Assembly (NCBI RefSeq): GCF_015751905.1
Contig: NZ_JADOUF010000001.1
Coordinates: forward strand, 682,001 to 746,000
Reading direction: 5' to 3'
DNA: 64,000 nt
Origin: Longispora fulva
Lineage (GTDB): Bacteria > Actinomycetota > Actinomycetes > Mycobacteriales > Micromonosporaceae
Position 1 is the first letter of the stretch; each line of letters starts with the position of its first letter. The notes under the pieces were generated by a model. The model was given only the letters and a program-made list of their open reading frames with translations. It did not search any database and was not told the DNA's origin. The position numbers and the translations under genes were made by a program. Of the stretch, positions 8,470 to 17,724 are shown piece after piece.

Positions 8470-9677
8470 GGCAGCTCCACCCGTACCGAGGTCGGCCCGC
8501 CCACCGGGCTGAGGACCGTCAGCCGGCCGTCGAGCACCGCCGCCCGGTCCGCCAGCCCCTGCAGTCCGGTGCCGGCGGCCGGGTCGGCCCCACCGGCCCC
8601 GTCGTCGACGACGTCGAGCACCAGCAGCCCGGCCCGGCGCTCCCCGCTGACTGTGATCCGCTCCGCGGCGGCGTGCCGGACGGCGTTGCTGACCGCCTCG
8701 GAGACCACGAAGTAGGCGGTGGACTCCACCGCCGACGAGGGCCGGGCGTCCAACCGGATGTCGAGTGCCATCGGTACCGGGCAACGCTCGGCCAACTCCT
8801 CCACGGCCGCGGCGAGCCCGTGGTCGGTGAGCAGTTGCGGGTGGATGCCCCGGACCAGTTCCCGGATCCCGGTCAGCGCCTGGCGGGCCTGCCGGTGGGC
8901 GTCGCCGACCAGCTCCCCGGCCCGGCCGGCGTCGGGTCCCAGCTCGCGGGCCGCCAGTCCCAGGCTCATGCCGAGCAGCACCAGCTGCTGCTGGGCCCCG
9001 TCGTGCAGGTCCCGTTCGATCCGCCGCCGCTCGGCTTCGAACGCCGCGACCAGCCGGTCCCGGGACCGGGCGAGGTCGCGCACCTGTCGTCCCAGCTCGG
9101 CCTCGGTCGGCGCGAGTAGCCAGCGAGCGAACGCCGCCTGGGCCCCGGCGAGCACGCACAGCCCGTAGGCGACCAGCACGGTCAGAGGCAGCACGGCCCC
9201 GAGACTGAACAGCACCGCCTCCCCGAAGGTGTCGATGAGGTGCTTGCCGAGTCGCAGTTGCGCCGAGTTGCCGATCACCACGAACACGGGCAGGGTGAGC
9301 AGCACCAGGCACACCGCCAGCACGGCCAGCCCGATCAGGTCCGCCACGGGCAGCACGGTCAGCAGGCACAGCGTGTACCCCAGCTCCCGCCACGTCGCGC
9401 CCTCCCGCAGCCGGGTCCCCAGCCAACCGCGCCGACCGGGACCGGTCGGGCCGTGCGGGTCGGGCACCCCGGCCGGGTGCAGCAGCCGCAGCCGCCTGCG
9501 CTCCCACCGGCCCACCGGCACCCCGACGAGGACGAGCGTCGGCACGGCGACCAGCAGTCCGGCGGCCGCGATCAGCGGGGTGGTGACGAGGTAGGCGAGG
9601 CACCGCCACGGCCACCAGGAGCGCAGGAAGCGCACCGGGTGCGCCATCGTGGGCCACAGGGGGACTTCGGTCGACAT
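8454..9677 (-). CDS. Sensor histidine kinase of the DesK/NarX-like HisKA_3 class
   Basis: I use the ATG at 9677 (407 residues); no strong ribosome site is visible. The N-terminal half has about four membrane helices plus a cytoplasmic insertion after residue 55, and TRLREGATWRELGY-type sensor sequence. The phospho-acceptor is H225 in RDLHDGAQQQL. The ATPase part has SEAVSNAVRHA (N box), VVDDGAGGAD and TGLQGLADR (G boxes). It should phosphorylate the overlapping response regulator. A 14-bp perfect palindrome covers the start codon. Confidence 0.92.
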   Translation of the reverse strand: MSTEVPLWPTMAHPVRFLRSWWPWRCLAYLVTTPLIAAAGLLVAVPTLVLVGVPVGRWERRRLRLLHPAGVPDPHGPTGPGRRGWLGTRLREGATWRELGYTLCLLTVLPVADLIGLAVLAVCLVLLTLPVFVVIGNSAQLRLGKHLIDTFGEAVLFSLGAVLPLTVLVAYGLCVLAGAQAAFARWLLAPTEAELGRQVRDLARSRDRLVAAFEAERRRIERDLHDGAQQQLVLLGMSLGLAARELGPDAGRAGELVGDAHRQARQALTGIRELVRGIHPQLLTDHGLAAAVEELAERCPVPMALDIRLDARPSSAVESTAYFVVSEAVSNAVRHAAAERITVSGERRAGLLVLDVVDDGAGGADPAAGTGLQGLADRAAVLDGRLTVLSPVGGPTSVRVELPWHCG

Positions 9678-9683
9678 GTCGAC
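9670..9683. promoter_or_regulatory. Perfect palindrome over the kinase start codon
   Basis: The sequence gtcgacatgtcgac is its own reverse complement and is centred on the ATG of the kinase gene. With no clear ribosome site upstream, the transcript may be leaderless and this palindrome an operator. It could also be chance. Confidence 0.3.
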
Positions 9684-9765
9684 GACGCTACTAGGCTGCC
9701 CGTCCCCGGAAACGGTCCCGGGATCCACCGCGACGGTAGACCTGGCACTACCGCGGTGGGCCGTG

Positions 9766-10668
9766 TCAGGAGCACTGGAAGACGGTGGTGACCGGTCGGT
9801 CCGGGCAGTCGAGGCAGGTGAACAGGTAGAAGGAGCCGGCGTCGCCGAGCATGAGTCCGGCGTCTTCGTGCCCGGTCGGCCGCTGCGCGGTACCCGTGGA
9901 GTGGTTGAGCGCCGTCCATTCGGGCAGCCATCGGTCGTAGGAGCAGGGGTTGCCTTCCCAACTGGCGATGGTGAGCAGGTACCGCATGGGTCGCCCACAG
10001 GAGCAGTCGGGGAACTCGGGGGACTGGATCCAGTCGATCCAGCCGCCGACCTTGGTGCCCGGCGCGGCGGCCAGCTCGTATTCGTACCGGTGGCCGGAGG
10101 TCCTCTCCCAGGCCATGACCTCGTCGTAGACGGCTTGGTCGAGTTCGTGTCCGGACGGGTATTCGGTCACCCGCTCGGGGCTCAGTACACAGGGATTGGG
10201 CAACAGCTCGTCGTCGGTGAGCACCTCGATCAGGGGCCCGGGGCCGATGTCAGCCGGTGAGACCGTCGTCGAGTCGCGCCAGTACACCTTGAGCAGGGCG
10301 ATGTCGTAGTCGCCGTGTTCCCACGCCGGACACCACAGCAGTTGGAACAGGTCCGTGCCGGGCGGGAACGGCAGCTCGGGCACGTCGCGGGCGAACAGTT
10401 GCAGCACTGGTACGAGTGGCTGGGTGCGGGGGGTCGCCGTGTCGCCGGCCCTGCCGGGTGGCCGCCATGCGCCGTGGCCGCGGTCCGGGTCGTCGCACCC
10501 CGGCCACGGCTCTCCCGACGGCCACCACAGGGGTCCACCCAGCGAGCTGTCGGAGCGGGTGGGCGCGCCGTGCCGGGGGTGCAGCCGGACGGCGGTGCGG
10601 GTCAGCGGTCCGAGCTCGGGGAACAGCGCCGGCAGGTGCACGGTGCGGTCGGGGGTGCGGATGGTCAC
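9766..10668 (-). CDS. DUF1963 (YwqG)-like protein
   Basis: The GTG at 10668 gives 300 residues. The order of features matches DUF1963 proteins: GGPLWWPSGEPWPGC, then PLVPVLQLFARDVPELPFP, then TDLFQLLWCP, and a C-terminal cysteine-containing end (CLDCPDRP). A CSCG segment in the middle and this CxxC could bind metal. The biochemical role of the family is not established. No signal peptide. It is divergent from the gene at 10804, with about 135 bases between them. Confidence 0.65.
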   Translation of the reverse strand: MTIRTPDRTVHLPALFPELGPLTRTAVRLHPRHGAPTRSDSSLGGPLWWPSGEPWPGCDDPDRGHGAWRPPGRAGDTATPRTQPLVPVLQLFARDVPELPFPPGTDLFQLLWCPAWEHGDYDIALLKVYWRDSTTVSPADIGPGPLIEVLTDDELLPNPCVLSPERVTEYPSGHELDQAVYDEVMAWERTSGHRYEYELAAAPGTKVGGWIDWIQSPEFPDCSCGRPMRYLLTIASWEGNPCSYDRWLPEWTALNHSTGTAQRPTGHEDAGLMLGDAGSFYLFTCLDCPDRPVTTVFQCS

Positions 10669-10803
10669 GGCCGCAGAGGCTACATGGCCCCGCCCACAAC
10701 CTGAGCGCCGAGTACTCCGGCGGGTCTGAACTGGATGGCAGACCGACGCGACGGTGGAGGACCTGGTGTCGTCGGGGTCGCAACCTGGGGCGAGGATGGT
10801 GTG

Positions 10804-11310
10804 ATGCCGGACCTGTTGTGGGATGACGTTCGAGAATGGTTCTCTCCTCAGGAGAACGGGTCGTTGCCGGATGTGTGCGTGGACGCGACGACGATCGCGG
10901 ACTGGCAACTGGTCTTTGACCTGGTGCGGACCGAGGGCTGGGCGGTGCGGTACTCGGTTGGCGATGTGCGGGCCGAGCTGCCGGCCAAGGCCGACGGGAT
11001 CATGGATCGTGCGGACGCCGAGAGCGTGGAGTTGAGAGTCTGGCCGGTCGCCGATGTCTTGATGATCTTCCGGATGTACTCGGCTGCCAGCGTCGATTTC
11101 GATGTCGATCTGCGGGAGTTGCAGGGCCAGGAACGTCTGGATGTGCTGTGCGAATTCCTCACGAAGCTGGGCCGCACGCTCGGTAAGCCGGTGCTGATGA
11201 CACCGGAAGGCGCCCCGGACTACCCGCTGATCGGCTACGAGGTCGAGGCGGACCGAGTGGTGATGTTCGCACCCGCCTGGGCGGAGACGACCGCGACGGA
11301 CACCGACTGA
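10804..11310 (+). CDS. Unknown 168-residue cytoplasmic protein
   Basis: The ATG at 10804 has a GAGGAT ribosome site about 8 bases ahead. I do not recognise the family. The protein is acidic, without signal peptide or membrane segments, and alternates hydrophobic strands with acidic loops. DWQLVFDLVRTEGWAVRY suggests an alpha/beta fold, similar in flavour to immunity or SMI1-like proteins, but no motif proves that. It is divergent from the DUF1963-like gene and may share its promoter region. Confidence 0.7.
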   Translation: MPDLLWDDVREWFSPQENGSLPDVCVDATTIADWQLVFDLVRTEGWAVRYSVGDVRAELPAKADGIMDRADAESVELRVWPVADVLMIFRMYSAASVDFDVDLRELQGQERLDVLCEFLTKLGRTLGKPVLMTPEGAPDYPLIGYEVEADRVVMFAPAWAETTATDTD

Positions 11311-11572
11311 CGGCATGTGGCACGGGCTCATCGAGACACCGCGGTTCTGTCGGACCGGCATGTCGTGACCGGCCGAGTCGCCCTGCGAGGGGGGCCTTCG
11401 TGCCCGCCGGGTTGCGGGCGCGGTGGGGTCTCCGGCGGCTGAGCTGATGGGCGGACAGGGTGCTCCGGGTGTGCGGTCATCGGCGCGGAGGGCTGGCGGA
11501 CAACCTGTCAGGCTCGGTACCGGATGCGGGGAGGCCGTGCGTTGAGAGCCTGGCGGCGGCCCCGGTCTTCGG

Positions 11573-12067
11573 CTACCTCAGATCTTTGGTCATGAACACG
11601 CGGCTGGTGCCGGGTGGGTCGCAGGGGATTTCGCCGAACACCTGCCAGCCGTGCTGTTTGTAGAAGTCGGGCGCTTGGAAGCTGATGGTGTAGAGCACGG
11701 CGGACCGGCAGCCGCGCCGGCGACCTTCGGCTTCGGCTTGCCGCAGGATCTCGCTACCCAGTCCGCTGCCTCGAAGCTCTCGCGGCACATGGAACAGGTC
11801 GACGAAGAGCATGCCCAGTGAGGTCCGCCCCGTCAGGCCGCCGACCACGCGGTGCGTCTGCGGGTCCTGGACCAAGACGGCCAGTGGCCGGTGATCATTG
11901 AGTCCCGTCGCCTGCATGTTGAACTCGGTGAGCGAGTCTGCGATGAGCGCGACGTCGCCAGCATCGGGCGCATCGGTGACGACGATCTCCGGAAATGGCG
12001 GCGTCTCGAGGTCTGTCGACTCGTCCATTCCGCGGGGCAGGGGCAGGTTCGTCATCGGATCGCTCAT
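11573..12067 (-). CDS. GNAT family N-acetyltransferase
   Basis: The 164-residue product carries the acetyl-CoA binding signature of GNAT enzymes, VPRELRGSGLGSEILRQAE (motif A), followed by GCRSAVLYTISFQAPDFY and the closing HGWQVFGEI. FVDLFHVP is the strand before the pyrophosphate loop. The first 30 residues are a variable extension, so the start may lie a little downstream. The acetylated substrate cannot be predicted. Its upstream side faces the repeat-rich region at 12.1-13.5 kb. Confidence 0.88.
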   Translation of the reverse strand: MSDPMTNLPLPRGMDESTDLETPPFPEIVVTDAPDAGDVALIADSLTEFNMQATGLNDHRPLAVLVQDPQTHRVVGGLTGRTSLGMLFVDLFHVPRELRGSGLGSEILRQAEAEGRRRGCRSAVLYTISFQAPDFYKQHGWQVFGEIPCDPPGTSRVFMTKDLR

Positions 12068-12155
12068 GGGCCGACCCTAATCCGAGGGTCTGAGATCGCA
12101 ATCCCGCGCCGATCCCGGTGCCCGGCACAGTCCAACCTTCGCGGGTGACGACAGC

Positions 12156-12941
12156 GGCAGAGCTGGTGAACGACCTTCAGCTCTGCCAGACCTCTGCCAA
12201 TCCCGTCAGCGACCTGGCAGAGCGACGTTTGCATGAGCTTTGCCAAACCAGTTCTGCACTTGGCGGAGCGGAACTATATACCGAATTGCATGTTTTACGC
12301 CGTTGGCAGAGTTGCGGCAGAGCCCGTGAGAGCCGATCTGCGGCGATTTCGCGACTCGGTCGATGGTCGGTTGTGGGTATGGGCACCGCGTCCGTCAGCG
12401 AATGGAACTCAGTAAAAGGCCAGGTCAGTGGCATGTTGATCTGTCGTGGCGGTGATCTCGTCGCAGTTCCACATGCTCCTGACGGGCGTCGACTCCGAGG
12501 CGGGATGGCAGGGAAAACGGGCTCTGACCTGCACTGTTAGAGCTGTGGCAGAGGTGGATGCGTTACTGGAGCATCGACCATCGTCGGACCAGGTCGACCT
12601 TCCTAACTTCTGGAGCCTTGCCGTCATCCTCACCGATCCTGCCCTGTCCACCTCCGTCCATGGCCCGCCGCGATCGACCAGGGGTGGCGCGTGCTGACCT
12701 GCGAGCTGTCATCCACTCTGCCTGCCGTGGCTTGGAGCGGATCGTCGCGGATCCATGTTGACCACCCCGTACGGATCGACCCCTGCACCGCTTCTGTGAA
12801 GAGTGCTTCGTAAAGGGGATCGAGGTGCTGGCCCGGCCTGGTAAAACGCTGCGGCCCGTGACCTCTGCCCGGCCGCCGGGCGGAGGTTGGCAGAGGTCTG
12901 GCAGAGGTGTGGCAGAGCGCAGGGCGTGCGCCAGCTCTGCC
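12156..12941. repeat. Array of TGGCAGAG repeats in 11-bp phase
   Basis: The heptamer GGCAGAG or its complement occurs exactly at 12156, 12181, 12192, 12216, 12305, 12316, 12547, 12863, 12889, 12900, 12911 and 12935; nine copies extend to TGGCAGAG. Within groups the spacing is exactly 11 bases (12181/12192, 12305/12316, 12889/12900/12911), one helical turn. Perfect inverted arms occur at 12156-12165/12178-12187 and 12911-12918/12934-12941. Such arrays are binding sites: either iterons for a replication protein or recognition repeats for an FtsK-like DNA translocase. Confidence 0.8.
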
Positions 12942-13445
12942 AAAACCCGTTTGGTTAGTGAGAGGCAACAACCACGAACACGCCGACTGTGTCCGTGCTT
13001 CAGCGACGAAAGAACGCGTCGCGCGCGGCAAGAACTCCGCCGACGTCGTCGGGTAGTTGCCAGTGACGGACCCGACGGTGTGCACGCAGCACGAACCGTT
13101 GAGCCGGCCACAAGACCCGACGCCTCGTCGACAATGTGGCCGACGACCGACTGGGTGGACAACGCCGGTCACGCGACGGGATCGGCCCCGACTCGCAAGA
13201 CCGTCATGACCTCATCGCGGCCGACTGCCCGGCGGTGATCCGTTCAACCATGCCGGCCAAGTTAACACCGGAATCGGCCGGCCGGGCGCCCTCGGTCACT
13301 TCTCGGTCAGCGGTGACCGACGGTGCCGAGACATCGACAGGAACGTACAGGGGATCGGCCGTTGGGTGAGATCCCGAACGGCCACGGCCATGTCCGTATT
13401 CGACCAGCGTGTGCGGCCTTTCCCGCGCACGTTCCCACGCCAGAC

Positions 13446-13461
13446 AGACTGTAGACAGTCT
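13446..13461. promoter_or_regulatory. Operator-like inverted repeat upstream of the Replic_Relax gene
   Basis: The arms agactgt and acagtct are perfect complements with a 2-base spacer, ending 47 bases before the start codon at 13509. Position and size fit a dimeric regulator's operator near the promoter. A GGAGA ribosome site sits 6 bases before the ATG. Confidence 0.45.
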
Positions 13462-13508
13462 CCCCCCAGGCGTATATCCAGCCACCGGCACTACTCACGG
13501 AGACCCAC

Positions 13509-15164
13509 ATGCCCGCTGCCGCCCGCCGCCCCGCAGACCGGGGCTTCAAGATGCGCCTACGTTCCTCAGTCGGTAACCCGCTGATGGCGATCCTCGCCCT
13601 CCTGCACACCCACCGGGTCGCCAACACCGACCAGATAGCCCGCGCCATGCGCGCCCCGCAGACCACGACACGTACCCGGCTGCGCAGGCTGCGCGAGCAC
13701 GGCCTCGTGGTCGTCAACCGCCTCGGCGTGCAGGCCGGTTCCACCCCGCAGGTGTGGTGGCTGACCGAGGCTGGCGCCCGGGAGGTCGCCGGCACCGCCG
13801 CCGGTGTCGTGAAGCACCGGTCGGACTCCTCGTTGCTGCACTCCCAGGCCATCACCGAACTGTGGGTCACCCTGACCGAGAACGCCGAGCACGCTGGCCT
13901 GCGGGTGGTGGACTGGAAGACCGACCATGCCGGCTGGCAGACGTGGACCAGCCCGCAACATGTCCGCAGCCAGCTCACCCCGGACGCCACCGTCGTCGTC
14001 GACCTGCCCGACGGGCGCAGGTCGGCGTTCCTCGTCGAGGTGGACCTGGGCACCATGACCCAGGCCGTCCTGCGGGCGAAGGTGGAGCGGTACCTGCACT
14101 TCGCCCAGGACGCCGGCTGGCGCGGCCAGCTCCCGCACTGCCCGGCCCTGCTTCTGCTGACCACCACCAGCCTGCGGGCCGAGACGTTCGTCGACAAGAC
14201 GGCCAAACTCCTCGACCCGATCCGCCGACGCGGAGGCTGGGGACGCGATGAGGCCGAGATGTTCCGGCAGCTCAACTTCGACCCACCCCGCCCGATCACC
14301 CCCTCGGCCGCCGCGTGCGGCCTCGTGCGCACCCCGGCCGACGCGGTCGGTGAGCAAGTGTGGCTGCAAGGCGCCGCCGCGGCCCCCGTGACCCTTCTCG
14401 AACTCCTCGGCCCCCTGGCCGCCGAGCAGGCCGAGTTCGACGCGGTCGAAGAGGTCGAGGGACCGCCGCGCAGGCGTCGCCGACACCGCCGGCTCCTGCT
14501 CGCCGCCGTCGACCATGTGACCGCCGGACGTGACGACGACGCGGCACGCATGCTGCGGTACATGACCGCCGACCCGCTCGACCTCGCCACGGATGACCCT
14601 GACCGCGCCGACCTGCTCATCGCCCTCGGCCGCAGTCTCCAGGACCGGCGCGCTGTTCACGACGTCGACACTGAACCCATCCTCGAAGGCCTCGCCGCCG
14701 AGTACCGAAGGCTGTGGCAACGCCAGGCACGGATCCTCATCCGCGCGACCGCCCACCTGCGCGCGGCCGACCCCGCACTCATCGGCCTCGCGTCTCGTCT
14801 CGCGGCCGGACGCCTCGCCGACGACGCCATGTTCCAACCCCTGGCCAGCCCACCCGGGCGCACCCGGGAACAGATCCAGACCACACTCCTCGACGACTAC
14901 CGGGCCACCCGCGACCAGGTCATCGCCGATCGCCTGACGTTGCTCAGCCGCCGCGAGCGCCGCCACGCCGACCCCGCCGGGTGGGCGGGCGAACACGACG
15001 CCGAACACCTGCAGGTGTGTGCCGGGTGCGCCCTCATCTGGCCGTGCGCCCGAGCTGAACGGACGTGCGACTACTGCGGCGGCACGTTCCTGCCGTGGAC
15101 CCGACGCCACGAGGCGGTGACCCTGCAACGGCACCTCGACGCCATCCGTGCCCGCCTGGACTGA
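13509..15164 (+). CDS. Replication-relaxation family protein
   Basis: The 551-residue protein starts at an ATG with GGAGA 6 bases upstream. The N-terminal 110 residues form the winged-helix typical of Replic_Relax proteins (ILALLHTHRVANTDQIARAM, then a recognition helix and WWLTEAGAREVA). The middle has FLVEVDLGTMTQAVLRAKVERY, an acidic/Lys pattern like a nuclease-fold core. Near the C-terminus a probable zinc ribbon is formed by CAGC and CDYC. The family is found on actinobacterial plasmids and integrative elements beside transfer genes. The repeat array and operator lie directly upstream. Confidence 0.8.
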   Translation: MPAAARRPADRGFKMRLRSSVGNPLMAILALLHTHRVANTDQIARAMRAPQTTTRTRLRRLREHGLVVVNRLGVQAGSTPQVWWLTEAGAREVAGTAAGVVKHRSDSSLLHSQAITELWVTLTENAEHAGLRVVDWKTDHAGWQTWTSPQHVRSQLTPDATVVVDLPDGRRSAFLVEVDLGTMTQAVLRAKVERYLHFAQDAGWRGQLPHCPALLLLTTTSLRAETFVDKTAKLLDPIRRRGGWGRDEAEMFRQLNFDPPRPITPSAAACGLVRTPADAVGEQVWLQGAAAAPVTLLELLGPLAAEQAEFDAVEEVEGPPRRRRRHRRLLLAAVDHVTAGRDDDAARMLRYMTADPLDLATDDPDRADLLIALGRSLQDRRAVHDVDTEPILEGLAAEYRRLWQRQARILIRATAHLRAADPALIGLASRLAAGRLADDAMFQPLASPPGRTREQIQTTLLDDYRATRDQVIADRLTLLSRRERRHADPAGWAGEHDAEHLQVCAGCALIWPCARAERTCDYCGGTFLPWTRRHEAVTLQRHLDAIRARLD

Positions 15165-15356
15165 ACTACCCACAGGCCATCGTGCGTCTCCGAACCGTGC
15201 CGGCCCTGGTGGTGCGGGCTTCGGGCGGCCCGTGAACTGGTCACCCTGCCACCGCCGCCGCACCACTACGGGCTACCCGCCCAACACTCCACCGGCCCGG
15301 CCCGTGGGTGTTCCTCAGCCTGCGAGCGGTGACCGGGAGACGGCTACTCTGCCCTG

Positions 15357-15875
15357 ATGGCCGCAGCTGTGGAGCTCTACTTCGACCCCGTCGCCGAACG
15401 CCGGATCCGGACCCTCTGGAACGCGTTGGAGGACGCGGGCGTCCCCACCCTGCGCGACCTGACCCACGGCAAGCACCGCCCGCACGTGTCCTTGTTCGGC
15501 GCGGACCGCCTCGACGGCCCGGCCGTGGCCGAAGCCCTGGCCGGCCTGGACCCCGCGCCTCCGTTGCTGTTGCGCCTCGACCACGTCGGCCAGTTCGTCG
15601 GCCGGGTGCTGTGGCTCGGACCGGTGCCCACGCCGGAGCTGATCGCGCACCACGCCGCGGTGCACGCGCGACTCGACGCCGCCGGGATCGGGGGAAACGA
15701 CAACTACCGAACCGGTTCATGGGTACCCCACTGCACGCTCTCGATGCGCGCCCCGCGCGAGGCGATGGCGGCGGCACTGCACCGTTGCCTGGACGTGCTG
15801 CCGATCGAGGCGCGGGTGTCGGGGGCGGCGGTGGCTGATCACGCGCGGGGCCAGTACACCCCGCTGGGTGTCTGA
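15357..15875 (+). CDS. 2'-5' RNA ligase family (2H phosphoesterase) protein
   Basis: The 172-residue product has the two HxT/S motifs that define the 2H fold: H43 in RPHVSLFG and H125 in VPHCTLSM, about 80 residues apart as expected. The two histidines activate water or a hydroxyl for 2'-5' phosphodiester or cyclic-phosphate chemistry. Members act on RNA or nucleotide cyclic phosphates in the cytoplasm. The start follows about 190 bases of non-coding sequence after the Replic_Relax gene, so it is probably an independent transcription unit. Confidence 0.85.
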   Translation: MAAAVELYFDPVAERRIRTLWNALEDAGVPTLRDLTHGKHRPHVSLFGADRLDGPAVAEALAGLDPAPPLLLRLDHVGQFVGRVLWLGPVPTPELIAHHAAVHARLDAAGIGGNDNYRTGSWVPHCTLSMRAPREAMAAALHRCLDVLPIEARVSGAAVADHARGQYTPLGV

Positions 15876-15939
15876 GCGGTCTACCGGCCGCGCCGGAAAT
15901 CGGCGCGGTGCGGCAGCCGCGTGGACGGCGGGCGGGGTC

Positions 15940-16554
15940 TCAGGTGGTGCGTTCGTCTGCGAGTTCGATGGTCAGGTGTGGCCAGGCGGTGTGGGTGAGC
16001 TGAACGAGTTCGGGGGCTGACACTGTCGCCGACGTGCCGAGCGCCGCGTCGAGGAGTAGGCGCACGGTGGTCCCTGTCGTGCCGGCGTGGGGGACGGGGA
16101 TCAGGTCGGTGACGGGTATGCCGTGTTCGTAGCGTTGGGTCCATGCCCCGTCGCGGCAGTGGTTGGTGTGGACGAGCCACTCACTGAGCGCCGCGACGAC
16201 GGACATGCCCCGGCGGGGGTGGGTGTCGGGGAGCTGTTGGGCGTCGGGGAAGTCGAAGTACCGCAGATCTTTGGTCGCCATGACAGGCTTCTTGATCGGC
16301 CGGCCCTGCTCGTCGTGGCGGGTGTCGGTTCCTCGCCCGTTGTCGGCCACGGACACGGAGCCGTCGTCGTGCAGGGTGACAACGCACCGTCCCGCGGTCG
16401 TGTTTTCGGCCTCGTCGGCGGCGTAGGCGACGACCTCGAGGATCAGGTGCGCGATTCCGCCGGGAGCAAAAGTCGCCGGTTGCTGGCGGACTTCGGCGAG
16501 GTGTTCGCCGTCCACGGTGCTGGCCCAGTCATGCGTCGTGTTGCGCCACGGCAT
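15940..16554 (-). CDS. GyrB/ParE-like GHKL ATPase domain protein, probably degenerate
   Basis: The ATG at 16554 gives 204 residues that follow the first part of GyrB: AHLILEVVAYAADEAE, VTLHDDGSVSVADNGRGTD, and RGMSVVAALSEWLVH. The catalytic Glu and the DNGRG loop are present. The GyrB Mg2+-binding Asn after EVVD is replaced (EVVAY), and the GLHGVG lid loop is reduced to RRGM. The transducer and TOPRIM domains are missing. It may bind ATP weakly or mimic GyrB. The start is uncertain; GTG at 16571 is possible. Confidence 0.7.
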   Translation of the reverse strand: MPWRNTTHDWASTVDGEHLAEVRQQPATFAPGGIAHLILEVVAYAADEAENTTAGRCVVTLHDDGSVSVADNGRGTDTRHDEQGRPIKKPVMATKDLRYFDFPDAQQLPDTHPRRGMSVVAALSEWLVHTNHCRDGAWTQRYEHGIPVTDLIPVPHAGTTGTTVRLLLDAALGTSATVSAPELVQLTHTAWPHLTIELADERTT

Positions 16555-16725
16555 CTTTGCGTCATCCACGCACGGATTTTCCCAGGCGTCGCCCGCACCA
16601 AGATCTCGCCCCGGGCTTGTTAGCAGCCACGAGATTTCGTGCCGGTCGTGCTCTGCCAGCGATGATGGCTTTGGTAATGGTTGTGTACCGTTGCGGGGAC
16701 CTCCCGCGCTCCATAGCCTTCGGTG

Positions 16726-17724
16726 ATGGAGCTTGAGGTTCGGCACCTTCGGGTGCTCTGCGCGGTCGCCGCCAGTGGGAGCCTTCGCCGCGCAGCCTCC
16801 GTCCTGGGGGTCTCCCAGCCGGGTCTGACCGCCCAACTGCAACGCATCGAAAGAGCGCTGGGCGGCGACCTGTTCGTCAGGCACCAGAACGGGGTGACGC
16901 CCACGCCCCTCGGGGAGATCGTGCTGGCCCGGGCGCGAGCGGTGCTCCCGACGGTCGACGATCTGCTGCAGGTGGCCACGCTGGCCGCCGGTCGCGGCGT
17001 CGACCGCCATCGGTTCCGGTTGGGGTCGGTCAACACGCCGCTGCTCGGCGGGCTGGTCACGGCGATCCACTCGTTGTTCCCGTGTTCGGAGATCACCCTG
17101 CGCGCGCAGGGCTCATCGTTGCCGCTCGCCGATCACATCGCGGCCGGGCGGCTGGAGGCCGGCGTTCTCGGTGACTGCCCCGCGTACGAGCTTGAGCCCC
17201 GGCACGGGGTGGTGTACCACCCGGTGGTCACCGAACCCGTCTTCGTCATGCTCCCGGCCGCCCACCGGCTCGCCGACCGCGCCGAGATCACTCTGGCGGA
17301 TCTGGCCGACGACGACTGGGTGCTGCCGCAGCCTGACGACGACCGGATCAGGGAGTACTGGTCGCTCACGGCCGGCTTCCACATCCGGGTGCCTTATGAG
17401 GCGGAGGGGCGGCTCGTCGTCGAGGTCGTGCGCTCCGGCCACGCGGTGTCGCTGTGCCAGCCGACCTTCGACGAGGTGCCCGGCATCGTCGTCCGCCCGA
17501 TCGCGGGGACGCCGCTGTGGTACCGGCATGTTCTCGCCTGGCACCGGTTCGGCCCGCTCGCGGCGCGGGGAGAGGCTTTGACGTGCCTGGTCGCGCAGGC
17601 GTATGAGGCCGCGGTGGCCCGCAGCCGGGTGTACTCGCGGTGGCGCGAGTGTCAGGGATTCGGCGCGGACCTGACTGCGGCTGGGCCGGAAGTGCCAGGT
17701 CACGTCCTGCCTGACCTCGACTGA
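16726..17724 (+). CDS. LysR family transcriptional regulator
   Basis: The 332-residue product begins ELEVRHLRVLCAVAASGSLR, the N-terminal winged helix-turn-helix of LysR proteins (RAASVLGVSQPGLTAQLQRI), followed by the linker helix and a periplasmic-binding-protein-like effector domain. A GTG 3 bases upstream could also start it. LysR proteins usually control a divergent gene; here that is the GyrB-like gene, about 170 bases away. The C-terminal tail of about 40 residues after the effector domain is longer than usual. The ligand is unknown. Confidence 0.92.
   Translation: MELEVRHLRVLCAVAASGSLRRAASVLGVSQPGLTAQLQRIERALGGDLFVRHQNGVTPTPLGEIVLARARAVLPTVDDLLQVATLAAGRGVDRHRFRLGSVNTPLLGGLVTAIHSLFPCSEITLRAQGSSLPLADHIAAGRLEAGVLGDCPAYELEPRHGVVYHPVVTEPVFVMLPAAHRLADRAEITLADLADDDWVLPQPDDDRIREYWSLTAGFHIRVPYEAEGRLVVEVVRSGHAVSLCQPTFDEVPGIVVRPIAGTPLWYRHVLAWHRFGPLAARGEALTCLVAQAYEAAVARSRVYSRWRECQGFGADLTAAGPEVPGHVLPDLD

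Larger units (their letters stand above)
12068..13508. other. 1.4-kb gene-free region with repeat array, candidate origin or transfer locus
   Basis: No reading frame here has convincing codon bias, family resemblance or a ribosome site. G+C is lower than in the genes (about 48-60% in the lines I counted between 12180 and 12300). The stretch carries twelve copies of a 7-base repeat, two of the groups forming perfect inverted repeats, and ends in an operator-like palindrome before a Replication-relaxation family gene. The combination looks like the non-coding control locus of an integrated plasmid-like element. Confidence 0.6.

Noticed and set aside
7816-9657. A 613-codon frame that would fuse response regulator and kinase region
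   Set aside because: Its N-terminal part is the kinase DNA read in the wrong frame; two separate overlapping genes explain the domains.
12118-13238. Several 60-200 codon frames in the repeat region
   Set aside because: They disagree with each other, lack ribosome sites and codon bias, and translate the repeats into CQTS-type sequence; the region is better read as non-coding.
13307-15266. Antisense frames over the Replic_Relax gene
   Set aside because: No motif; composition is that of the complementary strand of a high-G+C gene.
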